The notes under the pieces were generated by a model. That model worked only from the letters and a program-made list of their open reading frames with translations, ran no database searches and was not told the DNA's origin. Below are positions 35,701-47,200 of a stretch of DNA of 64,000 bases, one piece after another. The DNA comes from Morchella semilibera (lineage: Eukaryota; Ascomycota; Pezizomycetes; Pezizales; Morchellaceae): positions 124,001 to 188,000 of the forward strand of contig WBVU01000004.1 of NCBI GenBank assembly GCA_009192285.1, read 5' to 3'. A program made the translations under genes and the position numbers. Numbering within the stretch: the stretch's first letter is position 1; every line of letters starts with the position of its first letter.

Positions 35701-38152
35701 CCCTCGGAAGTCTCCAGATGCAGAACCAATCCAACCCAATGCAGCCGCCAATGTCACACCAAACACAACCAATCAGGCCACCTCCTGGAACTGTGCCACC
35801 GCAACCACAGACCGTGTTAGTTATGCCAGACAAGATACAGTGGACATACCGTGATCCATCTGGCACCATACAAGGTCCATTCTCGGGATTGGAAATGCAT
35901 GACTGGTACAAAGCTGGATTCTTTACCCAGGAGCTCGCAGTGAAAAGGATTGAGGACCACGATTTTGAACCACTCGGACAACTGGTGCGTAGGATCGGAA
36001 ACACACGAGAACCTTTCCTAGTTCCTCTACAGGCGCCACCGGGCTCGACCGCTCCCGCCACAGCCCCAGTGGCCCCAGTACCTAATGCTTGGTCGGGTTG
36101 GCCTCTAGATACTCAACAGCCTGGTACTGTTCAACCACCTTTCGCAGGAAGTTTCCCAAGCTTTGGAACCACACTCACTGCCGACCAACAAAATGCTTTG
36201 GAAAGAAGGAAGCAAGAGGAACAGTATCTCCTAGCAAGGCAGAGAGAATTTCTTGTTCAGCAGCAGATCTTTGCCAAAAATCAAGTATTGCACCACCAAC
36301 ACTCGCAACAGAGTTTACATTCACAACCTAGTTATGGAAGTTTGCAGGGGAGCTTGCAGAGTCCTGGCGGATTTGCTAACCCGACTGCCGGCCCACCCAG
36401 CGTTGGGCCACAGAATGCGTTTGAACCAGGTGTTCTACTACGTCAGGCTGGTGCTGCTGCTGGGGGCGCGGGGGACACTTTCGGTGTTGGGCATGGACTT
36501 CAGATGCAGCCAGGCAATCAATTTTTACAGCAGCAACAGGTTCACCCACCGAACCATATTCAATTAGAACAACAGAAGCAACTTCTCGATATGCAACGCC
36601 AGACACAGAGAATGTACCAAAACCAACATCAGCAAGTTGAGAAGCAGCAAGAATTGGAACAGGCACAACAACAGCAGCAGCAGCGGATCGACGCTACTAC
36701 CACACAAACACAGACACAACAACAGGTTCAGCAGGACGCGGAAAAGGAGGAGGGCAGGGTTTCCCAAGAAAAACAGCATGAGCAATCCCATGAGTCAAAC
36801 GAGCGATCGACTGACGCTGCTTTATCGAGTACTGAGGACCATTGGGACCCTGAGTCAGAGCAAAAACCAAATGAGCAATCAAAAATCAGCGTTCCTAAGG
36901 GGCCATCCGCTAGGTCCTCGCCGATCCCCAAGCAAGCGCAACCAGCTCCTCCTGCGTCCGTTTGGCAGGAAATCGAACAGCCTCTTGTTCAGCCCTTCCC
37001 TCCCCCGCCTGGCTCTCACCATGCTTCAGAAAACGCAGCCTCTACACTCCCCATGACCCGTAGTCCTTCATCTGAAACCCCGCATACAAGTGTTTCCGTC
37101 GCGCCTTGGGCAAACAAGGAAAACGAGATTAAGGGGCCTTCTTTGAAGGAAATTCAGGAGATTGAGGCCAAGGCACAGCAGGCAAAAGACGCTGCTGAAG
37201 CTGAACACAAACGTCAAATGTTGCTTCAACAGGTCAACACTCAACCCCCACCTCCCGCACCTGGTTTGCCATCTACAGCGACTTGGGCTACTTCTCCCTC
37301 TGGCACTCCATCTAGCAGTCAGGCCTCAGCATGGGCTAAGCCCTTGGTGAAAGCAAACACTTTACCTACTGGGGGTGCTAAGAAAACTCTCCAGCAGATT
37401 CAGAAGGAAGAGGAGCTCCGTAAAGCGAAGGCCGCAGCTGCCGCCGCCCAAGCAACCCAGAGCATTGCCACCCACCCCACTCCCGCTGGTGGTAAGCGAT
37501 ACGCAGACCTTGCTGGCAAGACCCAGCAACTACCACAGCTCAACACGGTTGGAGTAGTTGGAGGTGTATGGACTACTGTTGGTCCCGGTGGCAAGTCCAA
37601 GAATCTTGCCACTAGCCCCATCCCTGGCGCTCCCCCTCAATCCTTGAAGAGTGCACCTACCACACCTGCTTTGGGACTTCCTGCTGCTTCAGCAGCCAAA
37701 AAGGTTTTGCCAACATCACCAGCGCCCAAGCCTCCTACATTGAGCGCAAACGAGGAGTTCATGAAGTGGTGTAAAGCAAGCATCAAGGGATTGAACCAGG
37801 GTTTACAAGGTATTTCTCCACTGTGACTTGGGTGTTAGCGTGACACTAATATTTAATAGCTGATGAGCTCATTCAAACTCTCTTGACCTTCCCTGCGGAG
37901 ACCGAACTCATTGCTGAGACCATTTATACGTGCACAACAACCATGGATGGCCGCCGTTTCGCTGAAGAGTTTGTCCGTCGTAGATCTGCTGCTAATAAAG
38001 GAATTATCATTGATGCTGGAACTGCTAATGGCGGCGCAAGTGGATGGAATGAGGTCGCGAAGGGAAAGCCTCAGCCTGCTGCTAGAGAGGTTAGTCCCGA
38101 GACAAATGCGGCTTTCAAGGTTGTCCCCGGGAAGAAGAAGGGAAGAAAGTAG
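32703..38152 (+). CDS. GYF-domain protein (Smy2/GIGYF-like), eIF4E-binding
   Basis: Exons 32703-32812, 33428-33827, 33942-37809 and 37860-38152; about 1556 residues. The first exon ends in GSGDW and splices over a 615-nt CT-rich intron to TRRANGN. This matches the start of fungal GYF proteins, so the ATG at 33402 is intronic. Near the N-terminus is YSKDDLL (Tyr100), an exact Yx4L-hydrophobic eIF4E-binding motif. The middle is Gly/Ser-rich and low-complexity. The GYF domain (about 800-860) has WTYRDPSGTIQGPF then DWYKAGFF. Next come a Gln-rich coiled region, a KKTLQQIQKEEE helix, and a conserved C-terminal helical domain (EEFMKWCKAS through DGRRFAEEFVRRR). By family, such proteins bind Pro-rich partners through GYF and act in translational repression, mRNA decay or vesicle traffic in the cytoplasm. 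Confidence 0.92.
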
Positions 38153-38621
38153 AGAGTTGATGTATGAGGACGATATGCAAGCTTGTACGGAAAGTATGTT
38201 TTTGTTTTTCTTGTTCGATAGCTAGGTTTCGTATCGTCCTTTGCGAGGATGGAAATTCATTCAGTACAAGTCCGGACTGGATATTCTCTGGGTTAATGTT
38301 CTGCAAGTAGTGCGAGAGTCTCTTGGTCTGGTGTACGTAATATATGCGCATGTACCCATGCAATATTATGCGCATGTACTCGACAATTTAACCATTGATT
38401 TCGGAGGCAGATTTACTCAACTCATATACTGAGGTTTCAGTGTTGATGAGGCCTCTTTTAGCTCATTCGCCATCAGCAAGAACTGACCGTATTTATACCG
38501 CTCCTACATAAGCATCTCTCCCAGCGAGAGGGGGGGTGATAGTGCGAGAGTTTCTGCTACCTGAAGTGTGATATAGCCCCTGTCAAAGTCCCTGCCGTTG
38601 TCTCAGCTAAATGTATTGGAA

Positions 38622-38638
38622 CGAGTGATATTCTATGT
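38622..38638 (-). promoter_or_regulatory. bipartite motif (ACATA-N5-TCACTCG)
   Basis: Minus strand: ACATA GAATA TCACTCG. One mismatch in the left half (A for T). Confidence 0.45.
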
Positions 38639-38821
38639 TTCGACATTGGCACTAGATTTTGAATCTGCCTTAAGGGGGATTTATTTATTTATTTATTGGG
38701 AGTTGATTCATCCGTTAGTGCTTTACAGGAAGTATCATCTCATGAATTCTTTTATCTCTTTCCTTCCTCATTCGTTATCTCGTTGGTCTGTTTGGTGGAG
38801 GTACTCGAAAGCCTCCTTCGG

Positions 38822-38940
38822 CCATCCCCACCACCCCACCACCCCACCATCCCACCATCCCATCCCATCATCCCACCATCCCGCCATCCCACCATCCCAC
38901 CATCCCACCATCCCACCATCCCACCATCCCCCATCCCACT
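38822..38940. repeat. minisatellite, 8-bp unit CCATCCCA
   Basis: About 14 tandem copies of CCATCCCA and close variants (CCACCCCA, CCGTCCCA-like), forming a strongly strand-biased C-rich array between the GYF gene and the next gene. Confidence 0.9.
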
Positions 38941-39316
38941 CTATCCCTTTCCCATCCTCTCTATCTTTCTCCATTTTATCTTTCACCATAAACTTTGGAT
39001 TTCCGCCCCTCTCTCTCGGGCCATTGTCCTTTGGCAAGTTTTTCTGATAGAGCTCCCCTGTTGGGGGAAGGCTTTATCTTTAACCTTATTACTTAGGCTC
39101 ACAGGTGTGTTTTTCCAAAATCTTCTAACGACAGGTATAAGTATGCTAATTGAGTTTGGATAAAGGCTTGCTACTCTCTGTATCGTGTCTTGGGCTCTTT
39201 GATTTTTGTAAAGGAATAAATCTGGTAAGACCCCCCTGATCTGTTCGAAAAACATTTAGTGCCCCTTGATGATATTGACAATCGTTCCTCCACTAACCTC
39301 TCTATTCATGTTAGCA

Positions 39317-41410
39317 ATGTCTCGCCAAATAGTCCCGATGCCGGCGGAAAATGACCGTCACTTCATGATTCGTAGCTTTGGGGACCGAGAAATCAATCCT
39401 CCACCCGAGCCTCGCTCTCCAAGCCCCGAGATTCCTCCTAGCTTTGTCCCAGAGGCCCCTAAAGACTCTTCACACTTTCCTGCCTGCAATAATATCCATA
39501 ACTTGATTGAGCGCTTGGCTGGGACAAGTGCCGAAGAGGCAATAATTGTTCCAGCTCGTACCTGGGACCGCAACAACGAGCATTGGGAGCACAAATTTGC
39601 GGTTCTCAGAAGAAAGCACAAGAAGGAAATATCGGAGAAAGATTTGCAAATTAGAAGGAAGTACGATGAGCAATACTCCGATGCCAGATACAGGCAGCTT
39701 GTTATTCAGCAACAGGAAAGAGAGTTTGAATTTGCAAGGACCGATATCATGATAAATGGTGCTATAGGGGCAACTTACAAAGACCATCAAGCGAATAAAA
39801 GGCAACTGGAGGAAAAATACGGCAAGGAAATTGGGGAACTAAAAGCGGCCCTTGATCAAAGTCAAAAGGCCCTTGCTGAGAAGAGTGGGGAGCTGGCAAA
39901 GACGGAAGCAGCCTTACAGACCCTTCAATCGACTATCTCAGGGCGGCTCAATGGGGAAAATGTACAATGTCTTAATGAATCACCTCAACAACAATTTGGG
40001 CAACCCCGCCAACATCATGAGCCTCAGCAGCATCATGAGCCTCAGCAGCATCATGAGCCTCAGCAGCCTTCAGTTCAGCACTCTCCTCGTCATAACCCCC
40101 CTCAGAACCCCCTCCCTAAGGTAGATCCGAGGTTTCCTTTATGTACGGGTCTGCCCTCTCGGCAGCAAGACGGGCATATCACCGGTGGCCCCGTCGGGTT
40201 AATTATCCCCGTCCCCCCATTCCCAGAGAACAGCCAGCAGAATAGCCCTGAAGGACGTGGTATCGTATCTTCGGGCCCGCAGACCAGCCAGCCCCGCCCA
40301 AACGATACGCACCCACAAATAGCAAATCCAAGAGGGGAAGCCAATGGAAATCGGCAGAACTTGCCAGGGCATATCTTCCCCCTGGACAGCGTTACCCAGG
40401 GCCCGACCCTTGGGCCGCTGCTGGCTCATCAAAATGGGGGCGTAGGCATGGTCAATGATCGCAGAGCTCCTCAAACCAACCAACCACCCATCCAACTTAG
40501 TGGCGCACACAACATAGGTCCCTGGAGGGCTGATATCCACAGAGGGACCCAATTGAACCGCCCCCAAAATTCTAGGGAAAATCAACAAGCACACGAACCC
40601 CAGCCTGCCCAGCACGAATACCCTATGAACCAAGGAGCCATGCGCCCTATGGATGGTTGTGGAATCGGACCCCTTACGTATGATACCCCTAAAAGAGGCG
40701 AAAATAACCCTTCTGGGGAGCCTGGGAACACTTTAAGAGGGAGGGGAAATAAACGTCCGAGAGAAGAATCCCCAGAACTAGCAGCGAATATCAATGCTAA
40801 TAGAGCAGTGATCCCTCAATTGCCTATTGATAATCTTTCAACGCAGAAAAGATCTCTTTCTTTGACTGTGGAAGAAGGCATGTGCTGCCAATCGCACAAA
40901 TACCTTATCAGATGGATAAGTGGAGGGAAACTGCAATTGATTGAAGTTCTGAAGGAGGACAATGTCCATATCACTTTTGTGGACCCAAATGCTGCCAGGA
41001 ACTTTTATGAACAGCACAATGGCCCACACTCTACCTTTCCTAGGCTTCAGTCTAGGATAATCGTTAAGTGGTCAAATGATCCAAGCCCCCCAATTGACCA
41101 AGACCTTGCAAATCAACTTGCATCGGGAGCAACACGCTGTCTGAAGATCTCTGGGATCCCAACGGATATGCCTCTAGACCGCTTGTATCAATTGTTGAGC
41201 GTCAATAAACGCGACGTTTTGGAGTGCAACCAGTCCGGAGGGGTCGTCAGTCTCCAATACCGCGATATCAAAATTGCCATCCGTGTTCATAAAATGTTGA
41301 TTTCTAATCCGCTCCAAGGATTTGGGAGGTGTTATCCTGAGTATTCAGCTGACCCTTGCGAAGCCCAAGCTGGATCTGGTGCAACTGTTCCTGAGGAATG
41401 GGTAGGGTGA
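39317..41410 (+). CDS. Coiled-coil, Pro/Gln-rich protein with RRM-like C-terminus
   Basis: The ATG at 39317 follows CACTAACC...TTAG, which could be a branch site and acceptor of an upstream non-coding exon. The in-frame ATG at 39266 would add 17 residues. From 39317 the product is 697 residues. A short Pro-rich head is followed by a long charged coiled coil (about residues 75-215). Then comes a low-complexity Pro/Gln/Asn region with an HHEPQQ hexapeptide repeated three times (about 40014-40068). The C-terminal ~190 residues contain two RRM-like units. The first has ITFVDPNAARNFYEQH as the second RNP-like strand; the second has RCLKISGIPTDMPLDRLYQLL and GVVSLQYRDIKIAIRVHKML. This suggests RNA binding; the specific role is unknown. 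Confidence 0.72.
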   Translation: MSRQIVPMPAENDRHFMIRSFGDREINPPPEPRSPSPEIPPSFVPEAPKDSSHFPACNNIHNLIERLAGTSAEEAIIVPARTWDRNNEHWEHKFAVLRRKHKKEISEKDLQIRRKYDEQYSDARYRQLVIQQQEREFEFARTDIMINGAIGATYKDHQANKRQLEEKYGKEIGELKAALDQSQKALAEKSGELAKTEAALQTLQSTISGRLNGENVQCLNESPQQQFGQPRQHHEPQQHHEPQQHHEPQQPSVQHSPRHNPPQNPLPKVDPRFPLCTGLPSRQQDGHITGGPVGLIIPVPPFPENSQQNSPEGRGIVSSGPQTSQPRPNDTHPQIANPRGEANGNRQNLPGHIFPLDSVTQGPTLGPLLAHQNGGVGMVNDRRAPQTNQPPIQLSGAHNIGPWRADIHRGTQLNRPQNSRENQQAHEPQPAQHEYPMNQGAMRPMDGCGIGPLTYDTPKRGENNPSGEPGNTLRGRGNKRPREESPELAANINANRAVIPQLPIDNLSTQKRSLSLTVEEGMCCQSHKYLIRWISGGKLQLIEVLKEDNVHITFVDPNAARNFYEQHNGPHSTFPRLQSRIIVKWSNDPSPPIDQDLANQLASGATRCLKISGIPTDMPLDRLYQLLSVNKRDVLECNQSGGVVSLQYRDIKIAIRVHKMLISNPLQGFGRCYPEYSADPCEAQAGSGATVPEEWVG
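40014..40068 (+). repeat. three 18-bp coding tandem repeats
   Basis: CATCATGAGCCTCAGCAG repeated three times, encoding HHEPQQ in the RRM-like protein. Confidence 0.85.
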
Positions 41411-41906
41411 TGCCGATAGATGAATCAGTCATTGTTCCGCCCTGTAACCGCATGATTCATCTATCAGCATTGTTTGGGGGGTTGAACGTCGTGGGGAAGG
41501 AGGGTAGGATAAAAATAGGCGGTTCTGGGCAAAACCTCGGAGGGCACAAGCAGCAATGGGGAAAAAGAGGTTCGGTTCTATTTCTGATGGAAATATACTG
41601 TCGTTGGATATGGATTTGTAGTCTTTAGTCTGTCATTGAGTTTTGGTGTCCTCCAATAAACTAAACCGCGGTTTACTAACTTTGTAGAAGCCTTTCCCCT
41701 CTTGTTTTCGGTCAGAGGTGGCTCAACAAAATTTTCTTTTTAATGGTGTTGATTTAACTAGGAGAAGCAACATTACAAAACAGGGGCCATGGTATGTAAT
41801 TCAATAATTTCGGGCAAGTATCGTGATAATCTGAACGATATTTTAAATTCCATTCCCATAAGAAATAAATATTACTACTAGCCAAGAGTGTGCTGATCAT
41901 TTACAC
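41411..41906. other. short convergent intergenic interval
   Basis: Lies between the converging RRM-like and monooxygenase genes. A 76-codon frame overlaps the first gene's stop and shows no features. Nothing else seen. Confidence 0.5.
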
Positions 41907-44174
41907 TCAATATTTATCATAAGTTGTCAATCCCTCCTCAATTGCCTTGATCCTACAGTAGTAACAACTATATTAGCAACGCAACCCCCACGGTGGGAAT
42001 ATAAATTTGGATTAGACTTACTGCAACGCCAATAAACGACTAAAATACCTCGCAAATCCAAGATTTCCTAAAGAAAGAAAAGAAAAAATCAGCATCAGTA
42101 AAATGATCCCAAACAACGAAAAGAAAAAAAGAGGGGAGAAACTTACCGCCCATATACCAAAACCCATCGTGCCCACTCCTCCTCCACATCGTCCTAATCT
42201 CACCCTCCTCGTCCAACCCCCAGACAGGCTTCACCTTCTCCCCCAACTCCTTTCCAAAGATGCGGACGGCCGTAGACCTCATATTATCGTATCCCGTCGC
42301 GAGCACAATCTCGTCCGCCTCCAGGACGCTGCCGTCCGCGAATTCGACCCCGTGCGGGAGGATCTGCTTGATCTCCTGCCCTTGCTTGATGGCGATCTTG
42401 CCGCTGATGATGAGCTTTGAGGCGCCAACGTCGATGTAGTAGCCGCCGCCGCGCTCCCAGTACTTGAAGACGAAGCCGGTGTCGAATGTGCCGTTGTCGA
42501 GTTTGAAGCCGGCTTTTTCGAGGCCCTCGAGGATGTCGTGGTCGAGGCGGTTGATGCGCTTTGTGGTGTCGACGTGGAGCCGTTTGAGGACGGGGGCGGT
42601 GGTGCCGTACATATTTAAGTCACCGTCTTCAACGGGGGGCTATAACAACATATATCTATTAGGTTGTAATCGAAGAGAGATGGGGGGGGGGTAGACTTAC
42701 GCTATTGTCATTGAAAATCGGCCTAATCAGCTCATCCATACCGTGCTCACTGGAGAGAACACAAGTTGTGCTTCTCTGGACCATTGTAACCTGCGCGCCC
42801 TGCTCATACCAGTCCTGCGCGATATCGTGAGCGCTGTTGCAGCACCCCACGATCACGGCCTTCTTCCCCGTGGCCGGCTGCGGGGCGCCGGGGAATTGAG
42901 AGCTGTGGCAGATGCGGTCCCCCTGGAACGTCCCCATGCCGGGGATGGCGGGGATGTTTGGCTCGCCGGAGTGGCCGGTGGCCATGACTATGTGTCGCGG
43001 GTGGAAGACACGGGTGGATGATGTTCCGTTGGGACCGCCGGAGCGCACAACGGTGGCGGTCCAGTGCTTTTTGGTGGGGTCCCAGACGGTGCTGCTTACG
43101 GTGCTCGAGGTCCACACGTTCAGTTCCATGGTGCTGGCATAGGACTCGAACCAGTCCCCAAGCTTGTCTTTCGGGGTGTAGATCTTTTTGGGGGGGTAGA
43201 AATCTAGTGTAAGCTTTGGGGATAGCTATTAAGAGGGGTTCGGGGTCTCTTACAGGCCAATTGGCTGGGAAAGGGATGTAGGGAAGATGGTCAAAGTGGA
43301 CTGGGTCGTGAAGGACCAACTGATGATATCTCTTCCTCCAGTTATCACCAACCCTTTCGTTCTTGTCAATGATCAAGGCCTGGATGCCAAGCATCTTGAG
43401 CCTAGCACCAATCGTGAGACCACCCTGCCCGGCTCCTGTAACCAAAGCAATTGGCCAACGTTAGCAAGCCCATTATTACAGACTTTAGGTTCACTTAAGG
43501 GGAGTAAAGTACTACTTGCCTACAACCAACACCGTTGGCTCAGCGCCGTTCGCGAATTCAATCTCAGCCTCTCTCCTATCCTTCCAGCTCATTCTCGACT
43601 GTTTCGCGCCATGGTCCACACCATGGGGCCTCCTCGCCCCAATGGTTCTTCATGTCCACTAAGCTCTTCCAAGACCGTGTAAAGCGTATATGCCTTTGGC
43701 TGACCCCCCGGGCCGTCCCTAAAGATCCTAACCAGGCCTCGCCCCGCGCCAAACTCGGTGTTATCTTGAGGTACGCCTGCACGGCTCTATACTCCTCTCC
43801 CGGGATCAGCGTTGCCAGCGAAACCGCCTGTGGGTTCTTGACATCGATCTCGACCGTTTTCAGGCGGACCGCTGGGTTCTGCGCGAAGAAGGCCTCCATC
43901 TTGGAGGGCCCGTGCAAAGTGCGGTAGTCCCATGATAGGCCGAGGTGATCGCGCCAGTACGAGTTCTCGAGGAAGACGTTGCTCAGGGATGCTCTACTCG
44001 GGCGGTGGAGGAGGAGGAGGATAGGAGGTTCGAGAAGGAGGCCACCCAGCTCTGGGCAATTGAGGTGTGTTCCGACGCCTCCGAGGGCTGGATCGACCAT
44101 GATGCTGGCGGGAGCTCGGCAGGCTTTATGGATCCGTCTGGGAGCTGTTGCTTGGTTTCTGCTATGGAGCCCAT
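41907..44174 (-). CDS. Flavin-containing (Baeyer-Villiger-like) monooxygenase, frame-disrupted first exon
   Basis: Exons in gene order: 44174-43520, 43435-43254, 43213-42701, 42639-42147, 42067-42022 and 41952-41907. A SnoaL-like N-terminal region is followed by the FAD site GAGQGG (start of exon 2), ATGHSGEP, the NAD(P) site VGCCNSAHD, LATGYD and the closing WYMGGN. The C-terminus is LLALQIKAIEEGL, reached through two 46-nt exons. This is a group B flavin monooxygenase layout; the substrate is unknown. Intron 1 (43436-43519) is a GC-AG intron with a GCAAGT donor. Exon 1 needs three +1 corrections to read through. These lie near 43986 (C run), near 43726 (GGCC-like) and near 43632 (CCCC-like), each a missing base in a short G/C run. 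With them restored the phase fits intron 1 exactly. So this is either sequence error or a young pseudogene. Confidence 0.85.
43436..43519 (-). other. GC-AG intron in monooxygenase gene
   Basis: 84-nt intron beginning GCAAGT and ending GGTTACAG, with GCTAAC as a likely branch site. Splicing here joins LVVG to AGQGG, restoring the FAD-binding glycine motif, and no GT donor does so. Confidence 0.8.
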
Positions 44175-44270
44175 GGTTGCTAGCTAGCTGTAGAGGTGTA
44201 TATGATGAGTAGATAGGACGATGAGAGCTTTGGTGAACAGGATGGAGCTCAATTCCAGCTTCTCCTTCTC

Positions 44271-44278
44271 CTTATATA
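44271..44278 (-). promoter_or_regulatory. TATA box of monooxygenase gene
   Basis: TATATAAG on the minus strand, 97 bp upstream of the ATG at 44174. Its presence argues the gene was functional recently. Confidence 0.5.
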
Positions 44279-47200
44279 TATGCTCTTCTGGCCCCAATTA
44301 GTAAACCACTCGACACTTCCACCGGCAGTTGCGCCGACGTTACTCGAACTCTGTGTTGAACCAGCTCGTGAGGTCTCAAAAGCAAAAAGGGCAATTCTCT
44401 TGAACTACCCAACTCTACTACATCTTGTGGACCTCCAAAGTCCCTTCCTTCCGTCCTTGGCCAATAGATAGACTCAATTCCACAGACACGGTTTGAAAAG
44501 GGCAACATATCCATATCCCCCAAAGGTAGGTACAGAAGACCCTCCCCCCCGCCAGGACACCAGCCCAAAAAGAGTATCCCGAGTATCCCAATGGAGGTTT
44601 GCCGAGGCTATCCTGGGGTTCCTCCTATCTTACCTATCTACCCCGCGTTTTTCTTTTTTTTTATGTGGGGAGGGTAAAGTGGGGTAGTCTAGTCTACTCT
44701 ACTCTAGGTAGCGGGCGGGTTGGTCTTTTTTTTTTTTTTTTGAAGCAACGGCCATCTGACAAGACTTTGATCCATTCGTCCCTCCACGCCGCTACTGCGC
44801 GGTGTGCAATGCTCCTGAGAAGCATAGTCTATGATGTCAGGGGCCCAGCCGACGGGCCTTGGCGGGGAGAAGCAGCACAATGTCAGTGTTAATAAAATGT
44901 AGAGCTATCTACTATCTCTACTCAATGGCTTTACACTTACAAAGCACCGAATTCTAGAGCCCCTTATCGAGCAGCATTACCTTTGTGGGGGGGGGGGGGG
45001 TAAATCGGGGGAACATGCACGAAGAGTCCCCAGAGCTACACACTCTAGAGAATTCAAGATTGAGAAGGAAAGGGTCCCCCGATCTGATCTGCACCCCCCC
45101 GTATCGCTAATTGCTTGGCAGACGCCCCGCCCTTTTATCCGCACCCGTTCGGCCGAGTGACCCCTCATGACCCGTCACAACGTCAAACCCCGTTTGGGGA
45201 ACCCTAACCACCGGAAGCCCAGATTAGTCGGTTCCGCTGTCGTAGTACATGGCATTGTGTAGCTTCTTCTCCTTCTTCTTCCATGCATGGCAGCGGGTAC
45301 GTAGTTTCTGTTATCAGGCCCGCTGCAAGTACGTGGGGGGGGATCTTCGGAACCTCTACCGAGAATTGATTGTGTCCTTCCTGCCTGGTACATAGACGCT
45401 TCTTCGTAGTCCGTGATGTTCTTCTAAGAAGACACTTGCTCCCCCACAACGATGAGCAGAGGTAAAAAAAAATTTACCCTTGGGAGAAGCCTTTTGCACA
45501 TCCCCGAGTTAGTAAAAAAAGAGTGGTTAAGGTGCAACCAAAAGGATATTGTATTGTAGTGGAGAACCCTAGCCTGTTGCTGGGTATATGAGGTTCCACC
45601 ATCCAACTACTCACTTTCGGGCTTTCACGAAAACGTTTGGGTAGGGCTTTACGTACCTGTAAGTAAGTAAGAAGTAGGCCCATGAACCCTAAAGCACCCT
45701 CCTATCAACGTTCCCCCTACACCGAACCCACTTCTTGGCGGGAGAGAAAGATGGCGTTACGTACAGTAGAGTACGTCACGGCAGTGACCCTCCGGGAGCA
45801 AAGCACCACCAGCACTGCACTCCCGGTACCACAGTTACATACATGTGACAGCCAGCACATATGGCACTTACTGATCAACCCCTGTAGAGTAATGGAGCGG
45901 CCCGGCGGACACAGGTAGCTAGTAGTTCCTACTTCTTGTGGGAGCTATATCCAGCGAGGAAAAGGCAGGGACGAACTGTCTATCGACCATAAACTTTGTA
46001 TAACACGAGCAGCTTAGGAAAGTGTTTAACCGCGTTAATTCCCCTAACGAATAACGACAGTCACAAAAGGACACGAACAAAACACTTCATCAAAGACAAA
46101 CATTGTACAGTTTCCATTGATCGAATTACACAAGTGCCTATTGGCTCCCCCAGTCCATACAGTAGTGCAATCTCGTTATATACACAAAGATATTGCTCAT
46201 AAGGATCGATAGAACATATCTTGGATGAACTGGGCAGGATAAGGAATGAAAAATCGTCACATTTCCATATCCTTATATGTAGCGAGATTGTACTGTATAC
46301 ATACATGTACATTTTAGGCCATAACATACGAGACATGATCGAGGTTCATAGAGACTATAAATCCCACCCTCTAGATCTTGATAGGCTAAGAAGTCCCTCG
46401 CACAGCATTTCCATGATATTGACCCTATATATGTGTGATCCTTTTGGTGTCATACCACACAACACATCCTCTCATAAGAAATCAATAGCAACATTATTCC
46501 ATGGCGGAGTCCCCGGCGGTGTTTGTATGAGGTCTAGCGAATAGCCCACTTACCGTCGTATTTAACCTATTGTGGCCCCGAACGGCCTCTGCTGTGCCGT
46601 TTCACACAGTAGAGCGCACAAAAGATGTTGTATTCTCTCTCTATCTAGTACAGTATTGATGGTAGATGGGAATGACACATATGCCCGCTTACTACAGGCT
46701 TTTAGCGGAAGCAGGTCTTTGTGAGAGAATAGACAATGTGAATTGTAATGTATTGTCAAACTGATGATCTTTTAGTTTAATAAGAACAGTTGTTTTCAGC
46801 AACAAAAGTACAAGTAGTTTGGCGACAACTTCCAGACTACACAACAACGAAACGATTGCCCAGATATACTTAGATAGGCTACCTCTAGACTAGTGCATAA
46901 TTATACAAGCTTTTCTAAGTTATATGCAAAGCACGAAAGGATAATACCCAACCCCTTGCCCAGAGAATTAAATGCCTTCTCCCGTACCTTCCCATTGAAT
47001 TTTCCCCTCGACGGACCATCACCAGTAATTTTTGATCGATGGGAGGCCGTCCTTTGCAGCCTAAACCCTCCACCCCCCAGGCTTCGAACTACTAATTACG
47101 GGTTCCCTAACAGCCTCTTAGTCCATCATCCTCTCCGCCCCGCCAGACCACTGGGAGCTACTTACGGCACCGATGCGTCACTCAACCCAAGCCTGTATCT

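Larger units (their letters stand above)
38153..39316. other. intergenic interval with minisatellite
   Basis: Contains one bipartite motif (38622-38638) and the 8-bp minisatellite. Open frames up to 155 codons run through the minisatellite and are artefacts of its repeat structure. Confidence 0.6.

Noticed and set aside
38598-39163. Two overlapping 149- and 155-codon frames
   Set aside because: They run through the minisatellite in two frames; no domain or splice support.
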